Shown in pieces: positions 29,543 to 37,479 of a stretch of DNA of 64,000 nt (position 1 is its first letter; each line of letters starts with the position of its first letter). A model generated the notes under the pieces. The model was given only the letters and a program-made list of their open reading frames with translations. It was not told the origin of the DNA and made no database searches. A program made the translations under genes and the position numbers. Origin of the DNA: Desulfoferrobacter suflitae (GTDB taxonomy: Bacteria; Desulfobacterota; Syntrophobacteria; Syntrophobacterales; Syntrophobacteraceae); the NCBI RefSeq assembly GCF_022603395.1, contig NZ_JAIBKA010000013.1, positions 62,001-126,000 on the forward strand, in the 5' to 3' direction.

Positions 29543-30559
29543 ATGCATGAGGCCGCATGTTATGAAAAATTGGAAGAGGGCAAGGTGCATTGCTTCCTCT
29601 GCTCTCAGCACTGTCGCATCAAACCCGGAAAACGTGGGAAATGCGGGGTTCGAGAGAATCGCGACGGGTCCCTGTGGAGCCTGGTTTATGGCCGGCTGAT
29701 TGCCCAGCACATTGACCCCATCGAAAAGAAACCGCTGTATCATTTTTTCCCCGGCAGCCGCAGTTATTCCATTGCCACGGCGGGATGCAATTTCAGTTGC
29801 CTGTTTTGCCAGAATGCGGACATTTCCCAGGGCCCGCGCGAACACAAGAGCATCTTCGGTCACCCGACCGATCCCGAAGTGGTGGTCACAGAAGCGCGGC
29901 AGTCCGGCTGCAAGAGCATTTCTTACACCTACACGGAACCTACTATCTTCCTGGAGTATGCTCTGGATGTCTCGCGCCTGGCGGCCGAGCAGGACATCAA
30001 GAATGTTTTTGTGAGCAACGGATTCATGACCGAACAGTCTTTACAGCTGATAGCACCCTATCTGGATGCCGCCAATGTGGACCTCAAATCCTTTACCGAT
30101 GATTTCTACAAGAAGCAGTGCGGTGCCAGGCTGGATCCAGTGCTGCAGACCCTGGAAAGGATGAAGCGTGCCGGCGTCTGGCTGGAAGTGACCACCCTTC
30201 TGATTCCCGGACTCAATGACGACGAAAGCGAATTGCGCCGATTGACGCGCTTCCTGGTGGAGCTGGATGCGGAGATCCCCTGGCATGTCAGCCGCTTCCA
30301 TCCTACCTACCGGTTGACGGATCGTCCCTCGACACCGGTGGGTACCCTGCACAGGGCGCGGGAAATAGGCCTGGAAGCGGGACTCAGGTATGTCTACACC
30401 GGCAACATCCCGGGAGACGATGGGGAGAACACCTTCTGCCATGCATGTGGGAGCCTGCTCATCAGGCGCATGGGATTTTCCATGAAAAAAGAAGGGCTCG
30501 ATCAGACCAAATGCAAGCAGTGCGGCGCCACCCTCGCGGGAGTAGGCATTGAGGCGTGA
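29543..30559 (+). CDS. amrS: AmmeMemoRadiSam-system radical SAM enzyme
   Basis: A 338-residue radical SAM protein of the PflA-like AmrS group. An N-terminal Cys-rich region (CFLCSQHCRI, GKCGVREN) precedes the cluster motif CNFSCLFCQN (CX3CX2C). SYTYTEPTIFLEYA and VSNGFMTEQSL follow. A C-terminal zinc-finger-like pair, CHACGSLLIRR and CKQCGATLAG, is typical of this subfamily. AGGAG precedes ATG 29543. The usual partners (AMMECR1 and Memo proteins) are not adjacent. The substrate of the system is not known to me. Confidence 0.88.
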   Translation: MHEAACYEKLEEGKVHCFLCSQHCRIKPGKRGKCGVRENRDGSLWSLVYGRLIAQHIDPIEKKPLYHFFPGSRSYSIATAGCNFSCLFCQNADISQGPREHKSIFGHPTDPEVVVTEARQSGCKSISYTYTEPTIFLEYALDVSRLAAEQDIKNVFVSNGFMTEQSLQLIAPYLDAANVDLKSFTDDFYKKQCGARLDPVLQTLERMKRAGVWLEVTTLLIPGLNDDESELRRLTRFLVELDAEIPWHVSRFHPTYRLTDRPSTPVGTLHRAREIGLEAGLRYVYTGNIPGDDGENTFCHACGSLLIRRMGFSMKKEGLDQTKCKQCGATLAGVGIEA

Positions 30560-31098
30560 TGGCGGTGCAACCCGTACCCATGAAGACAGAAGAATCGTCC
30601 TGCTACCGGCATCACATGAGCGATGGCCAGTGGCATCGAACCTTGAGCCACCTGAGGAACTCCCTGAAGAATTCAAATTGGGCGTATTGCAGGACTTTGG
30701 CTGGGGCTATTCAGGAGAAGATAGCTTGGCTCGATCCCATAATGCACCGGTACTGTTCCCTCACCTGCCGGGAATGCGACGATCCCTGCTGCCAGGCCAC
30801 CAAAATTTACTTCAATCGAGCCGACATGCTTTATCTTACCGTACTGGACCGGGAACCCCCACCAGGGCAAACGCGCACTGAAGAGTCCGCGCGCTGCCGC
30901 TACCTTACCCCGAATGGCTGCAGTTTGGCGCGCGCGGTTCGCCCCTACGTCTGTGTGTGGTTTATCTGTGACGCGCACATGACGCTCTTTCAGCAGGAAT
31001 CCGGAGTGTGCCAGAGGCGCTTCATCGGAAATCTAGCGGAAATCAGGCAACACCGGCTGGCCCTCGAAAGCCTTTATGCGCAAGCCGCCCTCCCGTAA
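30559..31098 (+). CDS. Cysteine-rich YkgJ-like metal-binding protein
   Basis: A ~179-residue protein with cysteines in clusters: CSLTCRECDDPCC, CRYLTPNGCSLARAVRPYVCVWFIC and a later CQRR. The pattern C..C..PCC followed by C-L..-GC-L....RP..C recalls the YkgJ/UPF0153 Fe-S or zinc-chelating domain. No enzyme role is evident. The ATG overlaps the amrS stop as TGATG, which argues for coupled translation and perhaps a shared role. A GTG three bases earlier would add one residue. Confidence 0.65.
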   Translation: MAVQPVPMKTEESSCYRHHMSDGQWHRTLSHLRNSLKNSNWAYCRTLAGAIQEKIAWLDPIMHRYCSLTCRECDDPCCQATKIYFNRADMLYLTVLDREPPPGQTRTEESARCRYLTPNGCSLARAVRPYVCVWFICDAHMTLFQQESGVCQRRFIGNLAEIRQHRLALESLYAQAALP

Positions 31099-31124
31099 AC
31101 TCGGCGCCGGAACCGGCCGCTTCC

Positions 31125-31466
31125 CTACAATTTGCCCAATGTTTTTTCTACCGGCCGGCGTTCGGGAACATACCGATCCGGTATTTTCCCTTCATTCCAC
31201 TCGCGCGACACATAAAGGTTGCAATAGCAGCTTCCATACTCCCTGACATCGGGTTCCCGATACACGCAGGGACAAATGATGTCCTTGTCCCATTCCCGGT
31301 CGTTGGCGGCAAGACGACAGGGGCAGCACATGTAGCCGTAGCGTTCCCGATTGATGATAAGGCCCTCCAGAAGCTCGAATACCTTCTTTTTATCCTTGTT
31401 AAAATAGTACCCCTTTTTTTCCTGGGCAGTCTTCAACGTTTCGTACAGTTGCTCGACATTCATCAT
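31125..31466 (-). CDS. Ferredoxin-thioredoxin reductase catalytic (beta) subunit-like protein
   Basis: A 113-residue protein with the FTR signature: CCPCR (CPC at 48-50), CPC at 65-67 and CYC at 80-82, compared with CPC-X16-CPC-X8-CHC in known enzymes. FTR passes electrons from ferredoxin through a [4Fe-4S] cluster and a redox-active disulfide to thioredoxin. No variable (alpha) subunit is near, as in many anaerobes. The start ATG 31466 overlaps the stop of the upstream glutaredoxin-like gene (ATGA), so electrons probably flow from this reductase to that partner. ATG 31463 is an equally good start. Confidence 0.85.
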   Translation of the reverse strand: MMNVEQLYETLKTAQEKKGYYFNKDKKKVFELLEGLIINRERYGYMCCPCRLAANDREWDKDIICPCVYREPDVREYGSCYCNLYVSREWNEGKIPDRYVPERRPVEKTLGKL

Positions 31467-31726
31467 CCTTTGAGCGCCTCCGCGATCTCGTCTTTGCGAA
31501 AACCGACAATCACCTTGTCCCCAATAATGATGGTTGGGAACGAACAACTGGGATTGATCTTTTTGATCTCCTCGAGTATGGCATCTCTTTCCTCTTTATC
31601 CAGTTTATCCACCTCGACACAGTCATAGTTGACCCCGCAATCATTCAAATATTCTTTGGTGTTCCTGCAATGGATGCACGTGCTCAGAGCATACAGCTTG
31701 ATATCGCATTCTTTCATGTTCGTCAC
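31463..31726 (-). CDS. Glutaredoxin/thioredoxin-like redox protein
   Basis: An 87-residue thioredoxin-fold protein with active site CIHC (STCIHCRNTKEYL) near residue 17. SFPTIIIGDKVIVGF carries the cis-proline and the glutathione-site-like strand. This is the NrdH/glutaredoxin size class. It overlaps the FTR-type reductase gene, an arrangement expected for a ferredoxin-driven disulfide reduction pair. A second ATG at 31717 could be the start. Confidence 0.85.
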   Translation of the reverse strand: MTNMKECDIKLYALSTCIHCRNTKEYLNDCGVNYDCVEVDKLDKEERDAILEEIKKINPSCSFPTIIIGDKVIVGFRKDEIAEALKG

Positions 31727-31873
31727 TTCTCCTCTTCATGCTCGGTAAAGCCATCGTCACAAGTTGTAGAACATCACTTTGTTTCAATTGTCGCTCTGGA
31801 GATAATAGCCATTCCCGGATCAACAATTCAATACGCCGCACCTTCACGCCCGGCATTTTTATCCTCGCAGCTG

Positions 31874-32635
31874 TCAGCGGCTGCGCGAGTCCATCTTTGC
31901 CTCCAGGCGTTGGGTCAGATAGGAAAGCGGATAGGTGATCAACAAATAGAGGCCGGCCAATGGGAGGTAGGCTTCAAACGTCTTGTAGGTCGTCGCGTTG
32001 ATCACTTCGGCTGCCTTGGTGAGCTCCCTTACTGAAATGATTGAGAGCAGAGAAGAATCCTTGATGAGCGAAACAAATTGTCCGGTCACAGGCGGTATGA
32101 TACGCCGCAGGGCCTGCGGAAAAACAATGTAGCGCATCGTTTGCCGATCACTCAGTCCGGTCGACTTGGCCGCCTCCAGCTGGCCCTTGTCGATGGATTC
32201 AATCCCCGCTCTAACCATCTCCGAGATGTAGGCTCCCGAAAAGAAGGCCAGGGTAACGATCCCGATCACTTTGGGATTGTCCAGATGCACCGCGGCGGCG
32301 ATGCAGAAGTAGAAAATGTAGATTTGAACCAATAACGGCGTCCCGCGAAACAATTCCACATACAGGGTCGCCACTTCACTGGCAACGATATTCCTGGACA
32401 CGCGCGCCAGACCGCCGAGAACCCCCAGGATGAATCCCAGTACAATGGCGCCCACAGAGACCACGAGGGTATTGTAAAATCCTCGTATGAAGAGTTCCCG
32501 GTATTGCAGAGAAACGCGCCAGTTCCACGGATAATCGATACCCGCAAACAGTAAAACGAGCACCACAACCGCCGTCAGTCCAACACACAGTCGCACCAGG
32601 ATCCGACCATAAGAACCACCCGATCTTTCCATCAT
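31874..32635 (-). CDS. Polar amino acid ABC transporter permease
   Basis: A 253-residue inner-membrane protein of the HisM/GlnP family with about five helices. The EAA loop (AAKSTGLSDRQTMRYIVFPQALRRIIPP start) contacts the ATPase. LFRGTPLLVQIYIFYF and GAYISEMVRAGIESI are family blocks. The start overlaps the binding-protein stop (ATGA). The glutaredoxin gene follows after ~150 bases with no ATPase gene, so the nucleotide-binding subunit must come from elsewhere. Confidence 0.92.
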   Translation of the reverse strand: MMERSGGSYGRILVRLCVGLTAVVVLVLLFAGIDYPWNWRVSLQYRELFIRGFYNTLVVSVGAIVLGFILGVLGGLARVSRNIVASEVATLYVELFRGTPLLVQIYIFYFCIAAAVHLDNPKVIGIVTLAFFSGAYISEMVRAGIESIDKGQLEAAKSTGLSDRQTMRYIVFPQALRRIIPPVTGQFVSLIKDSSLLSIISVRELTKAAEVINATTYKTFEAYLPLAGLYLLITYPLSYLTQRLEAKMDSRSR

Positions 32636-33441
32636 TGCAGGATTTCACTGAAATACTTATCATAGAGCTCCTGGTAGCGACCGTCTCTTTTGATGGTATC
32701 AAGGTACATGTTGATCCAGTTCCAAAAGTCAAAGTCACCCTTGCGCATGGCGATGGCATACGGTTCGTAGGTGAACGGCGTCAAAAGCGCCCGGGTAGTC
32801 TCGGGATTCTGCTTGTGATGCTTGGCAACAGACAGCTGGTCGTAGAGGAATGCGTCCGCTCGCCCCGTCACCACTTCGCGCACACAAGCGGTTTCATCCT
32901 TGTAGCGGTTGATCTGGGCATTGGGAAACAGCCTGGCGGTGACAAGATCTCCCGTAGTCCCTACCTTGACTGCAATGATGCGGTCCTCCGCATTCAATTC
33001 TCTCGCATCTTTGATGGTAGGGGCCTTTTTCTGACTGAGGAGAGCGCACAGTCCGGTTTCAAAATAGGGCCGGCTGAAGGTAACCGCCTTCGCCCGTTCT
33101 AAGGTGGCCGTCATTCCCGATATGATCATATCCACTTTACCGCTTTGCAGTGATGGAATGAGTCCGGTCCACTCGATGTCCTTTATTTCGATTTCAACTC
33201 CCAATTCCTTGGCCGCCAGCCTGGCAATATCGACGTCGAATCCGATGGGATTGCCCTTCTCGTCAGCATACTCAAAGGGGAAAAACTCGACCTCCATGCC
33301 CACAATCAACTTGTTTCGTTTGATAATCTGATCCAGGGTGCTTGCCTGAAAAATCTCAAAAGGGCTCAAGGCCATAGCCGAACCCAGTGACATGACCAAT
33401 GTCAGCAACATGGCCATAAGAACGACAGCTTTTCGACGCAT
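32632..33441 (-). CDS. Periplasmic amino acid binding protein of an ABC transporter
   Basis: A ~269-residue SBP_bac_3 protein with a signal peptide (VVLMAMLLTLVMSLGSAMA). The ligand-site blocks VGMEVEFFPFEYADEKG, GFDVDIARLAAKELG, GLIPSLQSGKVDMIISGMTAT and GTTGDLVTA are typical for polar amino acids. GGAGGAGGAAG just upstream sets ATG 33441 as the start. An earlier ATG would place this site inside the gene. It is the first gene of a two-gene unit with the permease. Confidence 0.92.
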   Translation of the reverse strand: MRRKAVVLMAMLLTLVMSLGSAMALSPFEIFQASTLDQIIKRNKLIVGMEVEFFPFEYADEKGNPIGFDVDIARLAAKELGVEIEIKDIEWTGLIPSLQSGKVDMIISGMTATLERAKAVTFSRPYFETGLCALLSQKKAPTIKDARELNAEDRIIAVKVGTTGDLVTARLFPNAQINRYKDETACVREVVTGRADAFLYDQLSVAKHHKQNPETTRALLTPFTYEPYAIAMRKGDFDFWNWINMYLDTIKRDGRYQELYDKYFSEILQ

Positions 33442-33798
33442 TTTCTTCCTCCTCCTCAATTGCATGCCTAGCGAGTCCTGTTAAGTCAATTCATTAATGC
33501 TCACCATTCGTGTCCAAGTTGTACACCTGAGTAACAGTGCCACAAAAAGATGCATTCGTCCACTCACGAGTTCCCTTTGACTGGCAAGAAACATGGGCAG
33601 GTCTGCGCAACTTTTTGGCGAATGACAGTGGTTGCTTTGACCTACATCAAGGGATTCAGGTTGCAGCCGTGCTAATCTCCCGGTGAATTGGCAATGTCGC
33701 AAACTGGATGGGCAATCGATTCCGGTAGCCATTGCTCAGCAAAGTGATTAACAGATAGCTACGGAACAGACCGTTGGCAAGATTGCAGGAGAAGAATT
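33442..33798. other. Divergent intergenic region carrying an FNR-type box
   Basis: No gene is supported. The notable element is the FNR-like palindrome at 33637-33650, described separately. The rest is unremarkable. Confidence 0.5.
33637..33650 (+). promoter_or_regulatory. FNR/DNR-type operator candidate
   Basis: TTGAC-CTAC-ATCAA differs by one base from the FNR consensus TTGAT-N4-ATCAA. It lies about 150 bases upstream of the siroheme/ferredoxin gene and about 200 bases upstream of the divergent binding-protein gene. CRP/FNR-family regulators bind such sites in response to redox or nitrogen oxides. No regulator of that family is in the window. Confidence 0.5.
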
Positions 33799-34608
33799 GT
33801 GGAGTGGGGGAAAGAAGCCAAACAAGCCCTGTTGAGGGTTCCCTTCTTTGTTCGCAACAGGGTCAGGAAAAGGGTTGAAGAAGAGGCAATCTCACAAGGG
33901 GCTACCAGCGTTGAACTGCGGCATGTCGGGTCATGCCGGCAAAAATTTCTCACGGATATGGAGAGTGATATTGAGGGATACCAGGTGGAACAGTGCTTCG
34001 GCCCCAGTGGATGTTCCAACCGAGTTTTGAAGAACGACGATCTGGCAGCCCGGCTCGAGACCATTTTCATGCGAAGAAATCTTAAGGAATTCCTGCGTGA
34101 AAAGGTTGCCGGTCCCCTCAGAATGCACCATCAGTTTCGCGTTTCCATCTCCGATTGCCCCAACGCCTGTTCACGGCCGCAAATTGTGGACATCGGGATT
34201 ATCGGCTGCCGGCAGCCGATGATCGATGGGGAGATTTGCAGTGAATGCGGAACATGTGTCGAAGTGTGCAAAGAACAGGCGCTGGCGCTGGAACCTGGTG
34301 GGAATTTCCCAAACCTGGCACGCGACAAGTGCGTGGGCTGTGGTCAGTGCATCGATGTCTGCCCGACCGGCACCCTACAGGAATCGCTAAGCGGCTACCG
34401 GGTGCTGCTTGGCGGCAAACTGGGCAGGCATCCGCAGCTGGGAGCCGAGTTGCCGGGTATTTATTCAGCACAACAGGTTCTAACCCTAGTGAACTATTGT
34501 TTGGATCATTATCTGAATTATAATCTCAGCGGCGAAAGGTTCGGCGAGATCTTGAGGCGCAAGCCGTTGACCATCGACATGAAAGGCGTTCCCTGCAACA
34601 AACAATGA
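33799..34608 (+). CDS. Small siroheme-type reductase-like protein with 2x[4Fe-4S] ferredoxin domain
   Basis: A 269-residue protein. The N-terminus (residues ~5-50) resembles the PCP-reductase-type helical domain. The sulfite/nitrite-reductase signature follows: C66-X5-C72 (CFGPSGC) and C120-X3-C124 (CPNAC), which bind the coupled siroheme and [4Fe-4S]. A ferredoxin insert carries CSECGTCVEVC (147-157) and CVGCGQCIDVC (178-188). It is about half the length of classical Dsr or assimilatory reductases and resembles the small anaerobic sulfite/nitrite reductase group. GTG 33799 follows AGGAG. The substrate is uncertain. The FNR-type box upstream suggests anaerobic or nitrogen-oxide control. Confidence 0.75.
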   Translation: MEWGKEAKQALLRVPFFVRNRVRKRVEEEAISQGATSVELRHVGSCRQKFLTDMESDIEGYQVEQCFGPSGCSNRVLKNDDLAARLETIFMRRNLKEFLREKVAGPLRMHHQFRVSISDCPNACSRPQIVDIGIIGCRQPMIDGEICSECGTCVEVCKEQALALEPGGNFPNLARDKCVGCGQCIDVCPTGTLQESLSGYRVLLGGKLGRHPQLGAELPGIYSAQQVLTLVNYCLDHYLNYNLSGERFGEILRRKPLTIDMKGVPCNKQ

Positions 34609-34624
34609 AAAGGAGGAGTATACG

Positions 34625-34942
34625 ATGAAGCACTTAAATCTGTTTGAAGCCAATGACTTTTCCGACAAGGCTTTCAAGCGCATTCTGGTCCATGATTCAC
34701 CTTATTTTAAGATCTTGAATTTCAACTTTAAGGCGGGGCAGGAACTGCCCGTTCATTCTCATGACATCGAAGGTGAAGTTGCCATAGCCGTCATTGAGGG
34801 CAATGGAGAATTTTTGGGCAAAGACGGGGCAACCATTCCAGCCAGGACGGGCGATGTTCTGGTTTGCGCAATAGCCGAGCCCCACGGCATTCGTGCCGCC
34901 ACTGACATGCGGGTCCTGGTCACCATAGCGCCGCCGATTTAA
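34625..34942 (+). CDS. Cupin-domain protein
   Basis: A 105-residue single-domain cupin. Motif 1 is ELPVHSHDIEGEVAIAVIEG (HxH with a following E), and motif 2 is ARTGDVLVCAIAEPHGIRA, supplying the third histidine. A metal site is therefore expected. AAAAGGAGGAG precedes ATG 34625. It lies 16 bases after the siroheme protein and is probably cotranscribed, so it may assist or sense that reaction. The function is unknown. Confidence 0.8.
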   Translation: MKHLNLFEANDFSDKAFKRILVHDSPYFKILNFNFKAGQELPVHSHDIEGEVAIAVIEGNGEFLGKDGATIPARTGDVLVCAIAEPHGIRAATDMRVLVTIAPPI

Positions 34943-34962
34943 CCATTCCAGGTTGCACAGCG

Positions 34963-36105
34963 GTGTTCGAGAAACACTATACTTGCGGCGCAGGAGCTGC
35001 CGGTGTGGGAACAAGGCTTGGCTGCGCGGTCACGGACCGGCTTCTGCGCTTTTGGTATCAGCAAGCCCCCTCGCCCGTTGAAAAACGGCGGGCTGGCCTC
35101 TTGTCTTTCAGCTCGAGCCTCTATCGCTATTTTTTGCAGCGCGATCAACAAAAAGCTTTGCGCCGCCAGCGACGCTTACCCGTGCGCGTCATAAGCGTTG
35201 GGAATCTGGTGGTCGGAGGCACCGGCAAGACCCCGTTTACCCTGTGGCTGGCGCAATACGTGCAAAGCCTCGGAAAGCGCGTGGCGATCCTGAGCAGAGG
35301 ATATGGACGCGGCAGTCATGCCGCACGGCAAGCGCCTGTAAAGGCATCTGCAGACTGGCAGGTGAACGCATTTGGGGATGAGCCGATTTTGCTGGCGCAA
35401 AAACTCCCCCACGTTCCCGTCTGGGTCGGCCGAGACCGCTGGCAGGCAGGGAAGTGCCTTATGGACAAACATGCGGTGCAAGTCATTATTCTCGATGATG
35501 GTTTTCAACACCTCTTACTCCATAGAGACCTGGATTTTGTCCTGCTCGATACCCAAAATCCCTTTGGCAACGGGCACCTGTTGCCACTCGGGCCACTGCG
35601 CGAACCCACCGCTCATCTGCAGCGGGCGGACGCAATTATTGCGACACGCGCGGATGACCCGCAGTCAACCCAACGGGCACTGGCTGCCATCGGTCAAGCA
35701 TTTCCCGATAAAGCGATCTTTTCCTGCCGCCACCACCTGGCAGGTTTCAGGTTCGGCCTGGCGGGACCCGCCATCCCCCTCGATAAGCTGCAAAGCACAC
35801 CGTCTGTGGCTTTCGCAGGCATCGCCCGCCCCGAGTCCTTCTTTGCCTCCCTGCAAGAGCTTGATATTCCCTTGGTGGAACGGGTGGCCTTTCCCGATCA
35901 TTACCCATACCGGCCGGACGATTTGCTGCGTCTGCTGCGGAGTCGCTCGCGCCACAGGGCACAGCTGCTGATCACAACGCAAAAAGACGCGGCCCGGCTG
36001 CCTCACGAATTCCGTGAACAGTTGGCAACCGCGGAGCTGCAGCTTGATTTCGGTTCAGATACAGCTCGCCTGACGCGCTACCTCAAAAATTGGTTGAGCG
36101 GCTGA
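34963..36105 (+). CDS. lpxK: Tetraacyldisaccharide 4'-kinase
   Basis: A 380-residue inner-membrane-associated kinase that phosphorylates the lipid A disaccharide at the 4' position (EC 2.7.1.130). The P-loop GNLVVGGTGKTPF, the SRGYGRGS motif, GDEPILLA, and the catalytic region ILDDGFQHLLLHRDLDFVLLD are diagnostic. The C-terminal AFAGIARPESFF and FPDHYPY blocks complete the family pattern. The start is GTG 34963, which gives a family-length protein. It lies 20 bases after the cupin gene. It confirms lipid A synthesis in this organism. Confidence 0.95.
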   Translation: MFEKHYTCGAGAAGVGTRLGCAVTDRLLRFWYQQAPSPVEKRRAGLLSFSSSLYRYFLQRDQQKALRRQRRLPVRVISVGNLVVGGTGKTPFTLWLAQYVQSLGKRVAILSRGYGRGSHAARQAPVKASADWQVNAFGDEPILLAQKLPHVPVWVGRDRWQAGKCLMDKHAVQVIILDDGFQHLLLHRDLDFVLLDTQNPFGNGHLLPLGPLREPTAHLQRADAIIATRADDPQSTQRALAAIGQAFPDKAIFSCRHHLAGFRFGLAGPAIPLDKLQSTPSVAFAGIARPESFFASLQELDIPLVERVAFPDHYPYRPDDLLRLLRSRSRHRAQLLITTQKDAARLPHEFREQLATAELQLDFGSDTARLTRYLKNWLSG

Positions 36106-36365
36106 GGCGAGCACTCCCCCTTCTTGCTCCGGCAAAAGTGTTTATATTGAAATCGACAAAACCCATCGACAAGGTCTGCAAATAATGAAACATCTGATGC
36201 CTAACCGGGATAGAAGCCGGACAGTGACCCGCCGGCAATGGGACAGGATCGAGGGGCAATGGGACTGTTTCGCCGACGGGCGGCGGTGCGGCCGTCCTGC
36301 CCTGACCGGCGCCTCTCGGCTTGGCGAATGATCGGCATAACGGTCCTTCGGAACGCGAGGATGAA

Positions 36366-37421
36366 GTGCTCCGTATCGACGGTTCAAAGCATTCGGGAAG
36401 CGGAACGGTGCTGCGCTATGTCGCAGCACTAGCCACCTTAACGCGGCAAGCGGTGAATATTGTCAATATCCGTGCAAGACGAGACAAACCCGGTCTCAGG
36501 CCGCAGCATTTGACGGCGTTGCGCGCTTGCTGCACCCTCTGTTCCGGCCGCCTGGAAGGAGACCGGGTGGGATCGCAGGAAATTCGCTACTGGCCCGGAA
36601 AATGCGTCAAGGGGGGCGATTTCTCCTGGGACATAGGAACTGCAGGCTCGGCAACCATGCTCGCTTTCACTCTGATCGCCCCGGCTCTGCACGCCAAAAC
36701 AGTCTGCCGCTTCAACATAACCGGGGGGCTTTTCCAGGACTTTGCTCCAAGCGCCTTTCACATGCAGCATGTTCTGCTTCCGCTGCTGCGCAGAATGGGC
36801 GCACACGTCCGACTCGCTATGGGCCGCCCGGGGTATGTGCCAAAAGGAGAAGGCTGTCTGCAGATGACGGTGATACCTCGGCGCAGTGCCTTACAGGCTC
36901 TTACCCTATTGGAACAGGGAAACCTTTTGCAAATTCGAGGGATTGCCCTGGCTTCTCACCTGCAGAAGGAACGGGTGAGTGAGCGGATGGCAGAGCATTG
37001 CCGGGAAATCCTTACCAAGGCAGGATATCAGGGGCAGGTGGAGGTGCGACACGACCACAGCGCCATTCAGAGAGGCGCCGCTCTGTGCCTCTGGGCGGAG
37101 ACGGATCAGGGCTGTATTCTCGGATCGGATCAGGCGGGCAAGCGTGGCAGAAGATCGGAAGCGATAGCGGAGGTCGTCTGCAGCAATCTTTTGCAGGACC
37201 TGCATTCCGGTGCCACCACCGACCGACACCTGGCGGATCAGCTGATCCTGTTCGCGGCTCTGGCTAAGGGAACAACTCGATATATGATCCCCATGACAAC
37301 CGAGCACGTCAAATCCAACCTGTGGCTTGTCGGGAAGATTCTGGGCGCACGGTCACAACTGGCGGACAACAGGTTGTCCCTCGAGGGGACGGGTTTGGGT
37401 TTATTTGAGAGCAGTTCGTAG
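36366..37421 (+). CDS. rtcA: RNA 3'-terminal phosphate cyclase
   Basis: A ~351-residue enzyme converting RNA 3'-phosphate to 2',3'-cyclic phosphate through an adenylylated histidine. The N-terminal LRIDGSKHSGSGTVLRYVAALA, the NIRARRDKPGLRPQHLTAL segment and the nucleophile region TEHVKSNLWLV (His) identify RtcA. GTG 36366 follows GAGG by 5 bases and matches the family start. A TTG at 36321 would extend it by 15 residues. No RtcB ligase gene is present in the window. A FAU-1-type RNase homologue follows, so RNA-end processing may be a common theme. Confidence 0.85.
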   Translation: MLRIDGSKHSGSGTVLRYVAALATLTRQAVNIVNIRARRDKPGLRPQHLTALRACCTLCSGRLEGDRVGSQEIRYWPGKCVKGGDFSWDIGTAGSATMLAFTLIAPALHAKTVCRFNITGGLFQDFAPSAFHMQHVLLPLLRRMGAHVRLAMGRPGYVPKGEGCLQMTVIPRRSALQALTLLEQGNLLQIRGIALASHLQKERVSERMAEHCREILTKAGYQGQVEVRHDHSAIQRGAALCLWAETDQGCILGSDQAGKRGRRSEAIAEVVCSNLLQDLHSGATTDRHLADQLILFAALAKGTTRYMIPMTTEHVKSNLWLVGKILGARSQLADNRLSLEGTGLGLFESSS

Positions 37422-37479
37422 TTAGAGTAAAATTATCTATGGAGTCACGAGTCAAAGTCCAACAGAAAGGGGATTGGTC

